NCBI GenBank assembly: GCA_036927565.1
Contig: JAYESD010000001.1
Location: 265,061,560-265,125,559 of the forward strand
Origin: Tuctoria greenei
Taxonomy: Eukaryota; Streptophyta; Magnoliopsida; Poales; Poaceae
Direction of reading: 5' to 3'
Length of the DNA stretch: 64,000 bases
In this document: positions 53,311-62,487 of the stretch, piece by piece
Layout: each line of letters starts with the position of its first letter
How positions within the stretch are numbered: position 1 is the stretch's first letter
The notes under the pieces: model-generated
The model's input: the letters and a program-made list of their open reading frames with translations, nothing else
Databases searched by the model: none
What the model was told of the DNA's origin: nothing
Position numbers and translations under genes: made by a program

Positions 53311-54351
53311 CTATTTTTGGTCTCCAAACATATCGTTGGTATTGTATTCAACGATCATGTTTTCTTCTTCAATGTCGTCAACATTCAATGGACTTTGCTT
53401 TGTTTCCTCATCAGGTTGCTTGCCCGAAGTTATAGCCTCATCAGATGTAGCATTAAAATGTGCTTCATATGATCCTTTTGCTTTTTCTTGTTCTTTGAGT
53501 GATTTCTTGTACAAATCAATCAAGTGTTGGGGTGTCTTGCATTTCTTTGCAATATAATTAGGTCCACCACATCGGTGGCACTTAAATGGTTTCTCTCCTT
53601 TCCCCTTGTTATATTCTTTGAATTTGTTCTTCTTGTGCATATTTTTATTGTCTTTCTTGAATTTACCAACATACTTAGATGATTTAGCATCATCCATTTT
53701 TTCTTTACCCTTTGAATTATAATTACCGTCAGGCAGTGGAGCCGTACCAACAGGATGTTGGCGATGATTTCTCATAGTGAGTTCATCATGTTTCTCTGCT
53801 TGAAGTAGATCTTGTATTAGTTTTGAGTAACGTTGGTAATTTCTTGCATGATATTGATACTTTAAGATCCTATCTGATGGAAGCATAGCTGTGAGAGTTT
53901 TCTCAATCTTTTCTTCATCAGAAGGTTCTTTTTCATAAATGTAATTTAGCATAAATCTTATAACCACATGATTATAATTTCCAATAGATTTATAATCCTG
54001 TAGGCGTAAATGTATTCGATCATGATTTGCCTCAGGTAAAATTACCGCTTTCTGCTGTTCATAACAGTTTTGAAGAGTATTCCAAAGAACACTTGGTTCT
54101 TCTTCCAACACATACTCTGATTTTAAATCAAGATGTATATGATGCCTTAAAATATATAAGGCATTGTACTTGTATGTAGGAAGCAATTGTTGTTGTCGAT
54201 CTTCAGGTAGAAGTATTGTCTCATACATCCCTCTTAGGGCCAAGCTTATCTTGACGTTCATTGCCCATGTAGGATAATTATGTCCATCAAGAGCAAATTC
54301 CTCAAATTCTCGAGTCGTTAGTCCTACAATAGATAACCATAATTTTGTCAA
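53311..54351 (-). CDS. Copia-D gag (346 codons, open)
   Basis: Starts MTKLWLSIVGLTTREFEEFA at 54351, and has the copia gag core FALDGHNYPTWAMNVKISLA, LWNTLQNCYEQQK, MLPSDRILKYQYHARNYQRY, and LLQAEKHDELTMRNHRQHPV. A Lys/Gly-rich region leads to the zinc knuckle KCHRCGGPNYIAKKCKTPQH, in which the His of CCHC is Tyr. Length and order are as expected for this family, with an acidic tail to QK-stop. RNA binding would be impaired by the lost His. Confidence 0.92.
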   Translation of the reverse strand: MTKLWLSIVGLTTREFEEFALDGHNYPTWAMNVKISLALRGMYETILLPEDRQQQLLPTYKYNALYILRHHIHLDLKSEYVLEEEPSVLWNTLQNCYEQQKAVILPEANHDRIHLRLQDYKSIGNYNHVVIRFMLNYIYEKEPSDEEKIEKTLTAMLPSDRILKYQYHARNYQRYSKLIQDLLQAEKHDELTMRNHRQHPVGTAPLPDGNYNSKGKEKMDDAKSSKYVGKFKKDNKNMHKKNKFKEYNKGKGEKPFKCHRCGGPNYIAKKCKTPQHLIDLYKKSLKEQEKAKGSYEAHFNATSDEAITSGKQPDEETKQSPLNVDDIEEENMIVEYNTNDMFGDQK

Positions 54352-54890
54352 AATCTAGGTTACATTGTGGCATACACAAGTATATTTGCGTTTTTGTGAT
54401 ATATGAGTGAAAAATACTCATTCAACACCATGTGTTTATATTGTATTTTCAGATTTCATATCAAATGAAATATATCAATTTCATATTTAGTGCAATTTAT
54501 TATGTATTGTAAAGTAAAAACTCCATGAGTTTTAAATTTATATGTAATTCATCTTTTATAAAGTCCATGAGTTTGATGAATTTGTAAGAAATAATCATTT
54601 ATTTCCATTGCCTCATATAAATTTTCTTGTCAAAATAATTATGTTATTTGACCATATTCAATTCAAATTCCATGGAAATGAAAATTGAATAAGTATGTAT
54701 ATGCAATACCATAATTACACAAGTGTATTACAAATACCTGAAATTGACTTAAATCTAAATATGAAATCTAATATTTACATAAATTTCCTTGTTTTATTTC
54801 AGAAATTGATCTGATTTCCAAGAAAATTGTAAATCAAATTAAACTATAAAGAAAAATAAAAAAATATTTACACTGGCCCATTAGGGCCAC
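54352..54890 (-). other. Copia-D leader, AT-rich part
   Basis: Non-coding, very AT-rich, with no recognised motif. It separates the gag start from the GC-rich leader part. Confidence 0.6.
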
Positions 54891-56102
54891 TTTTGTTTTG
54901 GCATGGCCCACTCAGTTTGGCCCAGCCCGCAGCATAGAAATTGGGTTCGGGGGTGGGGGGGGGGGGGGGGGGGGGCTTGGCCGACACCCCATTCCCCTTA
55001 TCCTCGCGCCGCAGCTCCTCTGGAGTCTTCCACCGCCTCCTCGAATCCTCCGCTTCGATCCACCATTTCCTTGCGACGCCGGCGGCGCCGCACCTTCTCC
55101 ACCCTCTCCCACCCCCATCTCTAGGTCCTCAAGACCAATGGGGAAGGGACCAAGCCCCCGGGCGACTGCCCTAGTTGCTTGGTTTTGCTAGGTGTTCGAA
55201 ACGATGAAGAATGCGGCCGCCGTTGGGGCTCCGGAGTGGTGGTGCTTCGTTTGTTGCTGTTGGATCTGAATGATTTGGTGTAGGAGACTATGGTTGAGCG
55301 CCAGATTCGGCGACTGATGCACTTTGTTCATCTTCTTTTGCAGATGTTCTCGGTGCTAGGGGTCCGGTAGGGCGCCCCAGTGGCCCGATTCGGATCCTCG
55401 CTGTTTTCCTCCAATTGTGGGGGTGGTGAGTCTGGCACCGGGATGAAGTCGACCGATTGGTCGCCTTCGTTGGTGACGGCCACCACGAGCATGTTGCACT
55501 CTTCTCGGACACCAGCTACTACCGTGTTGTCCACTGCATCGGTGAGTTCTTCCCCTTCTCCTTCCCCCCTACCCGGTGATGATAGTATCGGTTGCCTTTG
55601 TGCAACCGGGTATGAGCATGGGCCCATACCGTGGATGGCGCAAGGCACTCCCCGGTGACTCCATGAAGAGTAAGTCGGGTTTGAGGGCTCCATCAGACAA
55701 TACGATGGTGGTTCGGAAGATGGAGATGGTGGTCGATCCATAGCCCTAACCGAAGGGTTAGGGATGCTTTTCGGTGCTTGTCGTGAAGATCCCGCTCCGG
55801 GGTCCCCTCCTGTCCGGCGAAGCCGGTCTAAGGTGGCCCTCTGATTTTGCCATCGGAGCTTGTTTCTTCCTCTGTTGTTCTGTACAATTTGTTGTCGGCG
55901 GCGTCTTCTTCTTCTTCGTGTAGGGTGTCGCCGGCGGTGTTTGCGGTAGTTGCCGCTTGATGGACCATAGCGGTCCAAAACTTGGAGAAGACTATGGATT
56001 AGAGACTTGATAAGATTGTTCTTCATCATTTTTACCTTGTCTCAATCCTTGTTCTTATGATGCCGATCTCAGTTGTTGCCTATGAACTCGTGGTTCATTC
56101 GT
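54891..56102 (-). other. Copia-D leader, GC-rich part with uncharacterised 233-codon frame
   Basis: A sharp change to GC-rich sequence with a run of 21 G at 54955-54975. On the minus strand an open frame 55328-56029 begins 73 bases from the primer site (MMKNNLIKSLIHSLLQVL), with an Arg-rich stretch (RRRHPTRRRRRRRRQQ), PPSPSSEPPSYCLMEPSNP, and an acidic C-terminus ending in NICKRR. No family is recognised. On the plus strand, GGCCCA boxes near 54880-54920 and a CT-rich stretch resemble the start of a plant gene, so gene capture is possible. Confidence 0.5.
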
Positions 56103-56114
56103 GTGTTGATAACG
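56103..56114 (-). promoter_or_regulatory. Copia-D primer site, non-standard
   Basis: Directly inside the 5' LTR the minus strand reads CGTTATCAACAC, not TGGTATCAGAGC. Some plant copia families have the closely similar ACGTTATCAGCACG here. The position, not the sequence match to a tRNA, supports the call. Confidence 0.5.
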
Positions 56115-56362
56115 TGTTACAAATTGAAAGTAGAAATAAAAGTAGATAAATGTTTGACAAATGAATTTTGTTCTCTTCTCATTAATTATTGTATTTCTTA
56201 TATACATGTTCAATGAACACTGGCACCCGTTCAAGATGGAACCGCCGTCGTCGTCACACCCGTACGCGGAGGAACCGCCGCCGTTGCTGCCGTCACGCCC
56301 GAAAGAAGTGTAACCGTCATTAGAGCTTAACTGTTCTTTATTGTTATTATTTATTCTTAACA
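56115..56362 (-). repeat. Copia-D 5' LTR (248 bp)
   Basis: In element sense it starts TGTTAAGAATAAATAAT and ends CAATTTGTAACA, with a TATA box (GTATATAAG) at plus 56197-56205 and a GC-rich block just upstream of it. It lies in a MYB3R exon; the expected duplication would be GATTC at 56363-56367, but the partner is lost. Confidence 0.82.
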
Positions 56363-56585
56363 GATTCAACACTTAGCTGATCCGATATGTTTCCAACTAC
56401 GGGAGAGGAAATAGAATAGCTAATGGGTGATTGGATTTTATCCCCATGATTATCTTGTACATGATGTCTAGAAAAAAACTGGGGAGTGAGCAGGGATACT
56501 ATCACGTAGCGTAGGTATCTGATAACAAAGAGAACCAAGTGAGGAGGCATTCATCAAGGATAATTCACACGAGCTACTGGTTGTT
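56363..56585 (-). pseudogene. MYB3R: MYB3R C-terminal exon remnant, cut by Copia-D
   Basis: Text MNASSLGSLCYQIPTLRDSI, and after a one-base shift in a T run SRHHVQDNHGDKIQSPISYS and VGNISDQLSVESV, where Copia-D begins. Similar S-L-G-S-L-C-Y and Q-L-S-V-E-S-I phrases are found in grass MYB3R C-termini. The downstream part is not in the window. Confidence 0.72.
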
Positions 56586-56667
56586 TTTCCTTCTGGTCTA
56601 CATGATCCTGAACACCGTTTTATCAGTTACACGACTACCGCCCACTGCTTCCATATTGAGTGAGTTA

Positions 56668-57409
56668 GGCACCATTTGGATGGTAGAAACGTTTCTGATT
56701 CTGGCTAGAATCACTTAAAACTGCTCCAAACGGTAAAAGTGAGAAATGTTTTAGGGGTAGAAACACCCTGAAATGATTCACTTTTTTTAACTAAAGAGGT
56801 GAAACATCTGAAAAGGTGTTCCACACCTTGGAACACTTTGATCAATCGTAAGTCGTGTCCAAGTTCTAGAAAATTACGAAATTGTGCCACCACCCGCATT
56901 TAGGTTAATTCATATTTGATTCTCTTTAATAAAATCCAGGTTTTTAAAATTCGTTTTATTAATATAAATATTTGTTTTTATTAATATCAATATTTGTTTA
57001 CAGCCAACTGCATTGCATGACAAGTACTAGTGTTCATAAATTTTGCTTATGGCCAGAAGGAAGTAATGACGGTTTTACCAGTGAGCTTTTGTACTAGTGC
57101 ATGTTTTGTCCTAGTGAGTACACACGTACTGACTATGGGAACATCCAACATGTGTTTTCCTTTTAATGTTTACCTGTCAACATCAGAGTACATGTCACAC
57201 AAAAACCAAATATAGATGAAGAACAACCAGAAAACAACCATAGGTAAATGAGTCAATTCACTTTTTTTCTCCTCTATATTGAAATTGAAACGTAAATGTT
57301 AGCCAAACAGTTTCTAAAGTGATTATAATTCATAGTCTGAAACCATTTCTAGATTGAAATGAAACCGTTTCTGATTCTGTGTGAATCTGGAACCCTACCG
57401 AACGGGGCC
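56668..57409. mobile_element. Tourist-like (PIF/Harbinger) MITE, 742 bp
   Basis: TTA is duplicated at 56665-56667 and 57410-57412. The ends read GGCACCATTTGGATGG and, from the other side, GGCCCCGTTCGGTAGG, starting an imperfect terminal inverted repeat of about 45 bp that includes GATTCTG(G/T)...AGAATCA. No transposase is encoded. It sits between MYB3R exon 7 and the C-terminal exon. Confidence 0.8.
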
Positions 57410-57426
57410 TTAATTTACATAAAATC

Positions 57427-57831
57427 CTAAAAAACAAAATTTATTTTTGTGCCCTTGCCATTAACAGCATCGAGCTTTAGTCCTTCTATTGCTGAGGAAA
57501 CAGAAGAATTCTCAGCTTCCAATGACTCATGTGAAATATCTGGCTGAGCAGGAGGCGTAGAAAGGAATTCTGAACAGCTTTTAATATTTTTCACACTGCA
57601 AGCGTGAAGATGAGACGTATGTTAGAATGGCCAACTATTTCCGGGGGATCACTCAAATGGATATTGGGATCTTTGTTCAGGTCAATATGATTCAGGGCAA
57701 TAGGTTGCTCAGCATGTTTCAAACAATTATGAACGATATGCATAGAAACTGGCAGAGTGCTGCTTGTCTTGTAGTTATCTAACCTTTTTTTCAATGAACT
57801 ATTCCAATGGTTTTTTATCGAGTTATCTGTC
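57427..57831 (-). pseudogene. MYB3R: MYB3R exon 7 (end of R3 and following region), frameshifted
   Basis: Acceptor TCTAG, then TDNSIKNHWNSSLKKRLDNY, completing R3 with its last Trp. The open frame goes on with ALNHIDLNKDPNIHL and stops at 57591. One base off, from about 57625, the frame THLHACSVKNIKSCSEFLST continues to TAG 57427, consistent with a one-base indel. Confidence 0.88.
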
Positions 57832-58405
57832 CTAGAGACAAAAAAAACATACATCAGCATGGGATCAAAACAAGATAATTATCCTAATGAAAAATAATGA
57901 AACCCATAATATGATTCTGCCAAAACAATGTATACTTTTATATTTTTATTGACAAATCCAGTTCCTTATCCAAACCTAGAGGCAAGATTTCCATTATCAC
58001 TGAGGCTATCACCAACAGGAGATGCAAACCTAAATTTGCTTAACAAAATCTAATTGTAGCATCTCTAAAAAATCAAATAGGATTCCTTTTTTACCTTCCT
58101 TATTGGAGATAGCCTGACTCACCATGCACACCTGAACAAGGGTACTAGTAACAAACGCAAGGAAAGAAACGTTTTGAGAACAAAAGGTTTTGAATGTACA
58201 CACCTATGCAGCTCGAGACTTGAACATTCACAGTTTCACACACACACACAAAGAGAGATACGCGTCATCTTTAGAACCTGCACTTCATACTAACTAATAT
58301 GGATCCTAGATACCACATGTATATCTTTCAAATAACCAAAAAATATTTATCTAAAGCCAAAGTAACAAATAAATGTTCACTAAGAGGGATGATTCTGAGT
58401 AGAAC

Positions 58406-58531
58406 CTTCCAGGAAGAAGTTTAGCAATTTCTGCCCATTTGTTACCATACGCATGATGAGCGTTAACAAGAACACACTCCTCAACTGTCCAGGCCTCCTT
58501 CCTTATTTGGGGTTCCAAATGATTATGCCAC
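58406..58531 (-). pseudogene. MYB3R: MYB3R exon 6 (end of R2, most of R3)
   Basis: Acceptor TTTAG, 126 bp, encodes WHNHLEPQIRKEAWTVEE, then VLVNAHHAYGNKWAEIAKL and LPGR; donor GGAAG|GTTCTA. Fully open. Confidence 0.93.
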
Positions 58532-59176
58532 CTAAATTTTACAATTAAGCAATTAACAACAATAACTGAAGTGAAATATATTTTGGTTCTTTGTTCTGGT
58601 AAACATTTTAACTAAACAAACAGAAATATAATATTACAGACATTTGTATTATTCCTGGAAAAAGGCAGCCAGCTACTTCAAGTTGGTGAGAAACAATTTT
58701 CTGCCTTTCATCTATTATTCCAAAGAAATATGGATATAAAACATGTGCCATTGGCATTCTAAGGACGGTAAAAGTTGGCCACGAATGAAGCAGTGGGATG
58801 TCATTTATTGGCTCCACGTGTTGGAATATGCATATAATCTGTATCTGTATGACTTGTGTACGAAGTCAACACTACAAAAATCACGGCTATGACACAGTCA
58901 TACTCAGACCCTTTGATCCCTATGGTACACTAAACATACTCTCCTCACAGGAGCGCTGCAGCACTGGTGTTTTGAGACGAAAGACAGTAGTATTTACTTT
59001 ATGACAGGCATTGTGATTTGCAAATAAGAGCTATGCTGTATGTTTCTATAGATCATGATGAAATCAAACAAACTGCTAGAATCGAAATTTACTTAGGGGT
59101 TCAATGAAATATGATTGTGACATTCCACTAATAACTTAACTAAAGCAACATTCTTGGTAAGTCATTAGATGAACAC

Positions 59177-59279
59177 CTCTCTCGACACTGTTAACCGATG
59201 CGACCATCTAGGGACCTTGCTATCATGGACCATTTTTTGGGGCCATGCTTCTTATCATATTGATAATGATATCATCTTC
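59177..59279 (-). pseudogene. MYB3R: MYB3R exon 5 (middle of R2) with frameshift and stop
   Basis: Acceptor TCGCAG, 103 bp. EDDIIINMI is followed, one base short, by KHGPKKWSMIARSLDGRIG, then TAA (59191-59193) where Lys of the usual GKQCRER stands, then QCRER; donor GAGAG|GTGTTC. The two lesions together rule out a functional R2. Confidence 0.9.
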
Positions 59280-59377
59280 CTGCGACACAACTCAGTAGGT
59301 ATGTTACAATACAGAAGATCCGAGCTTTTATTTTGTGGAACCAGAACAATGATTTATGAAAATATTTGACAACCCTC

Positions 59378-59604
59378 TTTTTTTTTGAACCAAAACTGCA
59401 AGGGAGATCCCGACAGCAAATTATATTGATCAAAAAATAGAAATTGACTGAGATGGCCATACAACACGACCGTTACAAACTGAAACGACTAATACAAACT
59501 GACACGACCCAACTAATAAGCGACCAACAGCCTCCACCAACTAAACAGGCTACAGAGAGAAGACCATCCAACTATATAGTATGCAGCAACGCATCAGGTG
59601 TCAC
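59378..59604 (-). mobile_element. 5'-truncated LINE, 3' end with poly(A)
   Basis: In minus-strand sense it ends GGGATCTCCCTTGCAGTTTTGGTTC followed by nine A (plus 59378-59386), a 3' end form frequent in grass L1-type LINEs. It starts at the damaged donor of MYB3R exon 4. No open frame. Confidence 0.62.
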
Positions 59605-59699
59605 TCCTTGTGTCCAAGAACCTTTTACAAGTTCAGGGTTAAGAACTTTTTGCCATCTAAGCATACATTGTACCTTTGTCCTATCAGGGATAAATTCAG
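59605..59699 (-). pseudogene. MYB3R: MYB3R exon 4 (end of R1, start of R2)
   Basis: Acceptor ATGCAG at 59700, encodes AEFIPDRTKVQCMLRWQKVL and then NPELVKGSWTQ with the third R1 Trp and first R2 Trp. The donor is not intact: after ACACAAG the sequence goes into a LINE 3' end. Confidence 0.88.
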
Positions 59700-60118
59700 C
59701 TGCATATAAAAGACAAATAAATCTGAAGTTAGTTTAGGGAACTTGTGAAGTTCCAGAAAATAAGCATGAAACTACATTCTAACTCACTCAATTGTTATGA
59801 ACTACACTTTGTTAGGGTGCTATTAAATTCCCCTGAATATATTTCTACCCCCAAACATTTAAAACAGAAAGAGGAGGGGAAAGAAAAATAATGGAAAATG
59901 ATTGCATCACTAATTCTAAAACCACTATGTAGAACACATGCTGAACAAGGATAAAGAATAACTTAAGAACGTCCAAGAAAGGGCTTAATTGATGCTATAT
60001 CCTTACCCCTTTTTACATTAAGAATATGTCAAGACCTCAATTATTGGCTATTGCTGTAGTAATCAACTCAATATATTTATCTAACACATAGGAGTGAATA
60101 GGCAAGGCAACTAGCTTG

Positions 60119-60865
60119 CAACAACAACAACCAAGTCGTTGTCCCAAGCATGTTGGGTCGTCTAGATATGAAACACAACAAATTTTAAAATAATAACAGA
60201 GAAAAAGTGATAAGAAAAAAGGTAAGAGTAACAAAATATAACTAAACTAAGATTCTAGTACATGTATTACTAATCTCCAAGCAGTCCTATCATGTGACAA
60301 CTCTTTAGGTACATTCCACTCCCTCAACTCTCCTTCCACCGCCTCCTGCCATGCCAACCTTGATGGTCGTCTGCCCAACTAATATTTTTCCTATATTTTA
60401 GAATTCCACTTTTAACCGGTGTTTTTGGAGGTCTCCGTCGGATATGTCCAAACCACATTAGCCAATGTTGGACTAGCTTCTCCTTAATTGGTGACACCTC
60501 TATCCTATCACGTATCACCTCATTCAACACCCCTATCCTATCACGTATCACCTCATTCCTAATTCGGTCTCTTCTTGTGTGACCGCACATCCACCGTAGC
60601 ATGCGCATCTCTGCGACACTCATTTGTTAGACATGTTGCCTTTTTGTTGGCCGACATTCCACCCCATATAAGATCGTTAGATCTGATCACCGTCCTATAG
60701 AACTTCTCTTTCTGCTTTCATGGGACCTTGTCACATAGGATTCCATATGCTTGCCGCCACTTCATCCACCCAACTTTGATCCTATGGCAAACATCCTCAT
60801 TAATATCGTCATTGCTTTGTAGCATTGATCCTAAATATCGAAAAGAGTAATAGGCGACTAGCTTA
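60119..60865 (-). mobile_element. RTE-type LINE fragment in a MYB3R intron
   Basis: The minus strand encodes the C-terminal part of the RTE reverse transcriptase protein: HRIKVGWMKWRQAYGILCDK around 60735-60800, then AEMRMLRWMCGHTRRDRIRN and KLVQHWLMWFGHIRRRPPK at 60400-60620, in more than one frame. The 3' end is (TTG)n (plus CAACAACAACAACC, 60119-60132), typical of RTE elements. A 33-bp tandem duplication (60500-60565) repeats N-E-V-I-R-D-R-I. 5'-truncated and decayed. Confidence 0.85.
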
Positions 60866-61093
60866 AGAGGCAAAAAAAAAAAAAAAGCCAAAGACCATGT
60901 TCAATGAACCACGGATATATAATGTCCTATAAAATTAGACAAACATCCGGACATAATAATCGTATTTATAATTGTTAGACTATGTATTGTGTGTGTTGCT
61001 TATTGGCCCTAGCCCATTTAGTGATTAAAAGTTTTCTAAAATTTCATGTTGAATGCACAATACGGAATGCAGAGAATAGAGCAAAATGCAAAC

Positions 61094-61151
61094 CTATCTT
61101 CTTCCAGTGTCTACCCTTAAAAGCATCCACTGCCCTGCGCAAATTTTCATC
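61094..61151 (-). pseudogene. MYB3R: MYB3R exon 3 (middle of R1)
   Basis: Acceptor CTGCAG, 58 bp, encodes DENLRRAVDAFKGRHWKKI with the second R1 Trp; donor ATAG|GTTTGC. Confidence 0.92.
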
Positions 61152-61545
61152 CTGCAGCAACATATCATGAGCTAGATAAGAACCATCTGTGCATTTGTGT
61201 TTGAAAAAATGATAAAGATCCCAGCATTAGTGATGTGTCAACAGTCAGACCATGAAAGAGCAAAAATGAAGCACATGGCCCCATCCAAACATAACAATAA
61301 GAAATGGATATAGTATCAGAATTCAGAACAAAAATAATGGCAGGTGAGATATACAAAATCTTTTTTCTTTTGGTGTAACATCATTGATATCTAATTATGA
61401 TTACTAAGTCTCCTATATAACTAAAAAAAGACAGTTAACATTTATGCTATATAGATATATGAGATATATATTTAAAAATGTACACTCAAATAAATAAATT
61501 GAAAATTAAGTAGAAATGCGTTATGGGAAAAAAATACTCAAATAC

Positions 61546-61606
61546 CTCTTCCGGTGTCCAGCCACCTTTAGCTCTCCTTACAGGGCCACTTGGTTGCCTG
61601 ATATAT
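61546..61606 (-). pseudogene. MYB3R: MYB3R exon 2 (start of R1)
   Basis: Acceptor ATTAG, 61 bp, encodes YIRQPSGPVRRAKGGWTPEE, the classic entry to R1 with its first Trp; donor AGAG|GTATTTG. Confidence 0.9.
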
Positions 61607-61776
61607 CTAATATTTGGTCATATTGTGATATTAACAATTGACAGACATATAGTGAGAATCTAACTAGGATCCAGTGCAATATATAAAGGACAAGCTACAC
61701 AGTATGGACTACAATTAAAGTTTGGAAGCAGTACATACTAGAGATGGTGACAATGAAAATAAGAAATCAATTCAAC

Positions 61777-61826
61777 CTGGATTTCTCAGTCGTTTGCAAG
61801 TCTGCTGCTTTTCTTTCATAAAACAT
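61777..61826 (-). pseudogene. MYB3R: MYB3R exon 1 (putative start)
   Basis: ATG at 61824-61826 begins MFYERKAADLQTTEKS and ends at CCAG before GTTGAA. Its phase fits exon 2 exactly. The upstream sequence is non-coding, so this start is an inference. Confidence 0.6.
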
Positions 61827-62040
61827 TGAGAAATTATTAGAAATTGATATTTATGGGCATGTCAAACACATGTAGTGGGGAATTCAAAAACTATTTTCTG
61901 CCAACAGGTGGGGTCCACAATTAACGGCTAAGTGTGGGCCCCAAATGGGAACAAAACAAATGTTGTGTGATAACATAGAGGAATCTAACAACAGTAAAAA
62001 TGGGGAAAATGGACTTTGAAGCCAACAAAAGTCACCATTC
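61827..62040. other. Region upstream of MYB3R exon 1
   Basis: Non-coding sequence between the putative MYB3R start and the Gypsy-H LTR. It would be the 5' part of the MYB3R gene. GTGGGGTCCAC at 61909 is a short palindrome; nothing else recognised. Confidence 0.45.
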
Positions 62041-62487
62041 TGTTGTGAATCTGGACCGGGAGCACACCTCCTGGTGCGCCTGGGAGTACGCAGCGGGGAG
62101 GAGAGGAGGAGGGAGGCTTGACTGTTGGAACGCAAGGGATATCGCAGAGGAGGAGGGGACAAGTCACGGCGGCTAGGGTTAGGGTTCGTAACCACGGTGA
62201 CCCAAGGAGGAGAACAACCCAATGGGCAATTCTTATTTCCTGGATGGAGCTTACATGTGGGAGGGGGGTTGCTTATATAGGGGGAAGACCCCCCCTGCGC
62301 GGCCCCCTGTTCAGATCGGTTGGGGACACCCCCCAACCGATCAGGACTCTATTTCCTTATTTAATCTAATATTTTCTATTTAAACTCAAACATAATCTCT
62401 AATTCCTTTATTCTTTAAACTTTCCTTAATCTAATAGACCTTCTAGAAGATCTTCAATCTCCCTAGTGCGGCTGGGCTGCTGCAACA
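62041..62487 (-). repeat. Gypsy-H 3' LTR (about 447 bp)
   Basis: Plus strand starts TGTTGTGAATCTGG; in element sense it ends TTCACAACA and has a TATA box (CTATATAAGC) at plus 62271-62280. The right edge is placed at GCTGCTGCAACA (62487) by the TGTTG...CAACA rule; it is uncertain because the pol C-terminus in this family runs close to it. Confidence 0.6.

Larger units (their letters stand above)
38586..56362 (-). mobile_element. Copia-D: Ty1-copia element inside the MYB3R gene, split by Sire-S and 3'-truncated
   Basis: Sense order from the right: 5' LTR 56115-56362, unusual primer site, a 1.75-kb leader, gag 53311-54351, protease 52685-53125, integrase 51872-52654, linker to 51309, [Sire-S], reverse transcriptase 38586-39533. 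The RNase H and 3' LTR are missing, lost at the junction with Gypsy-A. It is of the large plant copia family whose pol has Y-V-D-D-L-N-I-I in reverse transcriptase. Confidence 0.9.
56363..61826 (-). pseudogene. MYB3R: MYB3R (three-repeat MYB) transcription factor pseudogene
   Basis: Eight exons on the minus strand spell an R1R2R3 MYB protein, the plant family that controls G2/M cell-cycle genes through MSA elements. R1 is split over exons 2-4, R2 over exons 4-6, R3 over exons 6-7, all with GT-AG borders in the order and phase of plant MYB3R genes. Lesions: exon 5 has a one-base loss (near 59250) and Lys-to-stop TAA (59191-59193); a frameshift near 57625 in exon 7; a frameshift in a T run near 56470; and Copia-D at 56362 removes the rest of the C-terminus. 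LINE pieces lie in intron 3 and beside exon 4, a MITE after exon 7. R3 is intact, so decay is not very old. Confidence 0.9.

Noticed and set aside
54898..55191. Gly/Pro-rich plus-strand frames over the G run in the Copia-D leader.
   Set aside because: Three overlapping frames of low complexity result from the G run and CT-rich sequence; none has codon structure or homology of its own.
58608..58817. Frame between MYB3R exons 5 and 6 first considered as the missing half of R2.
   Set aside because: The true R2 exon was found at 59177-59279 with proper splice borders; this one matches only weakly.
61884..62336. 150-codon minus-strand frame (MGGVPNRSEQGAAQGG) considered as MYB3R N-terminus.
   Set aside because: It overlaps the Gypsy-H LTR, including its TATA box and transcript leader, and has no resemblance to MYB3R; exon 1 at 61777-61826 fits in phase.
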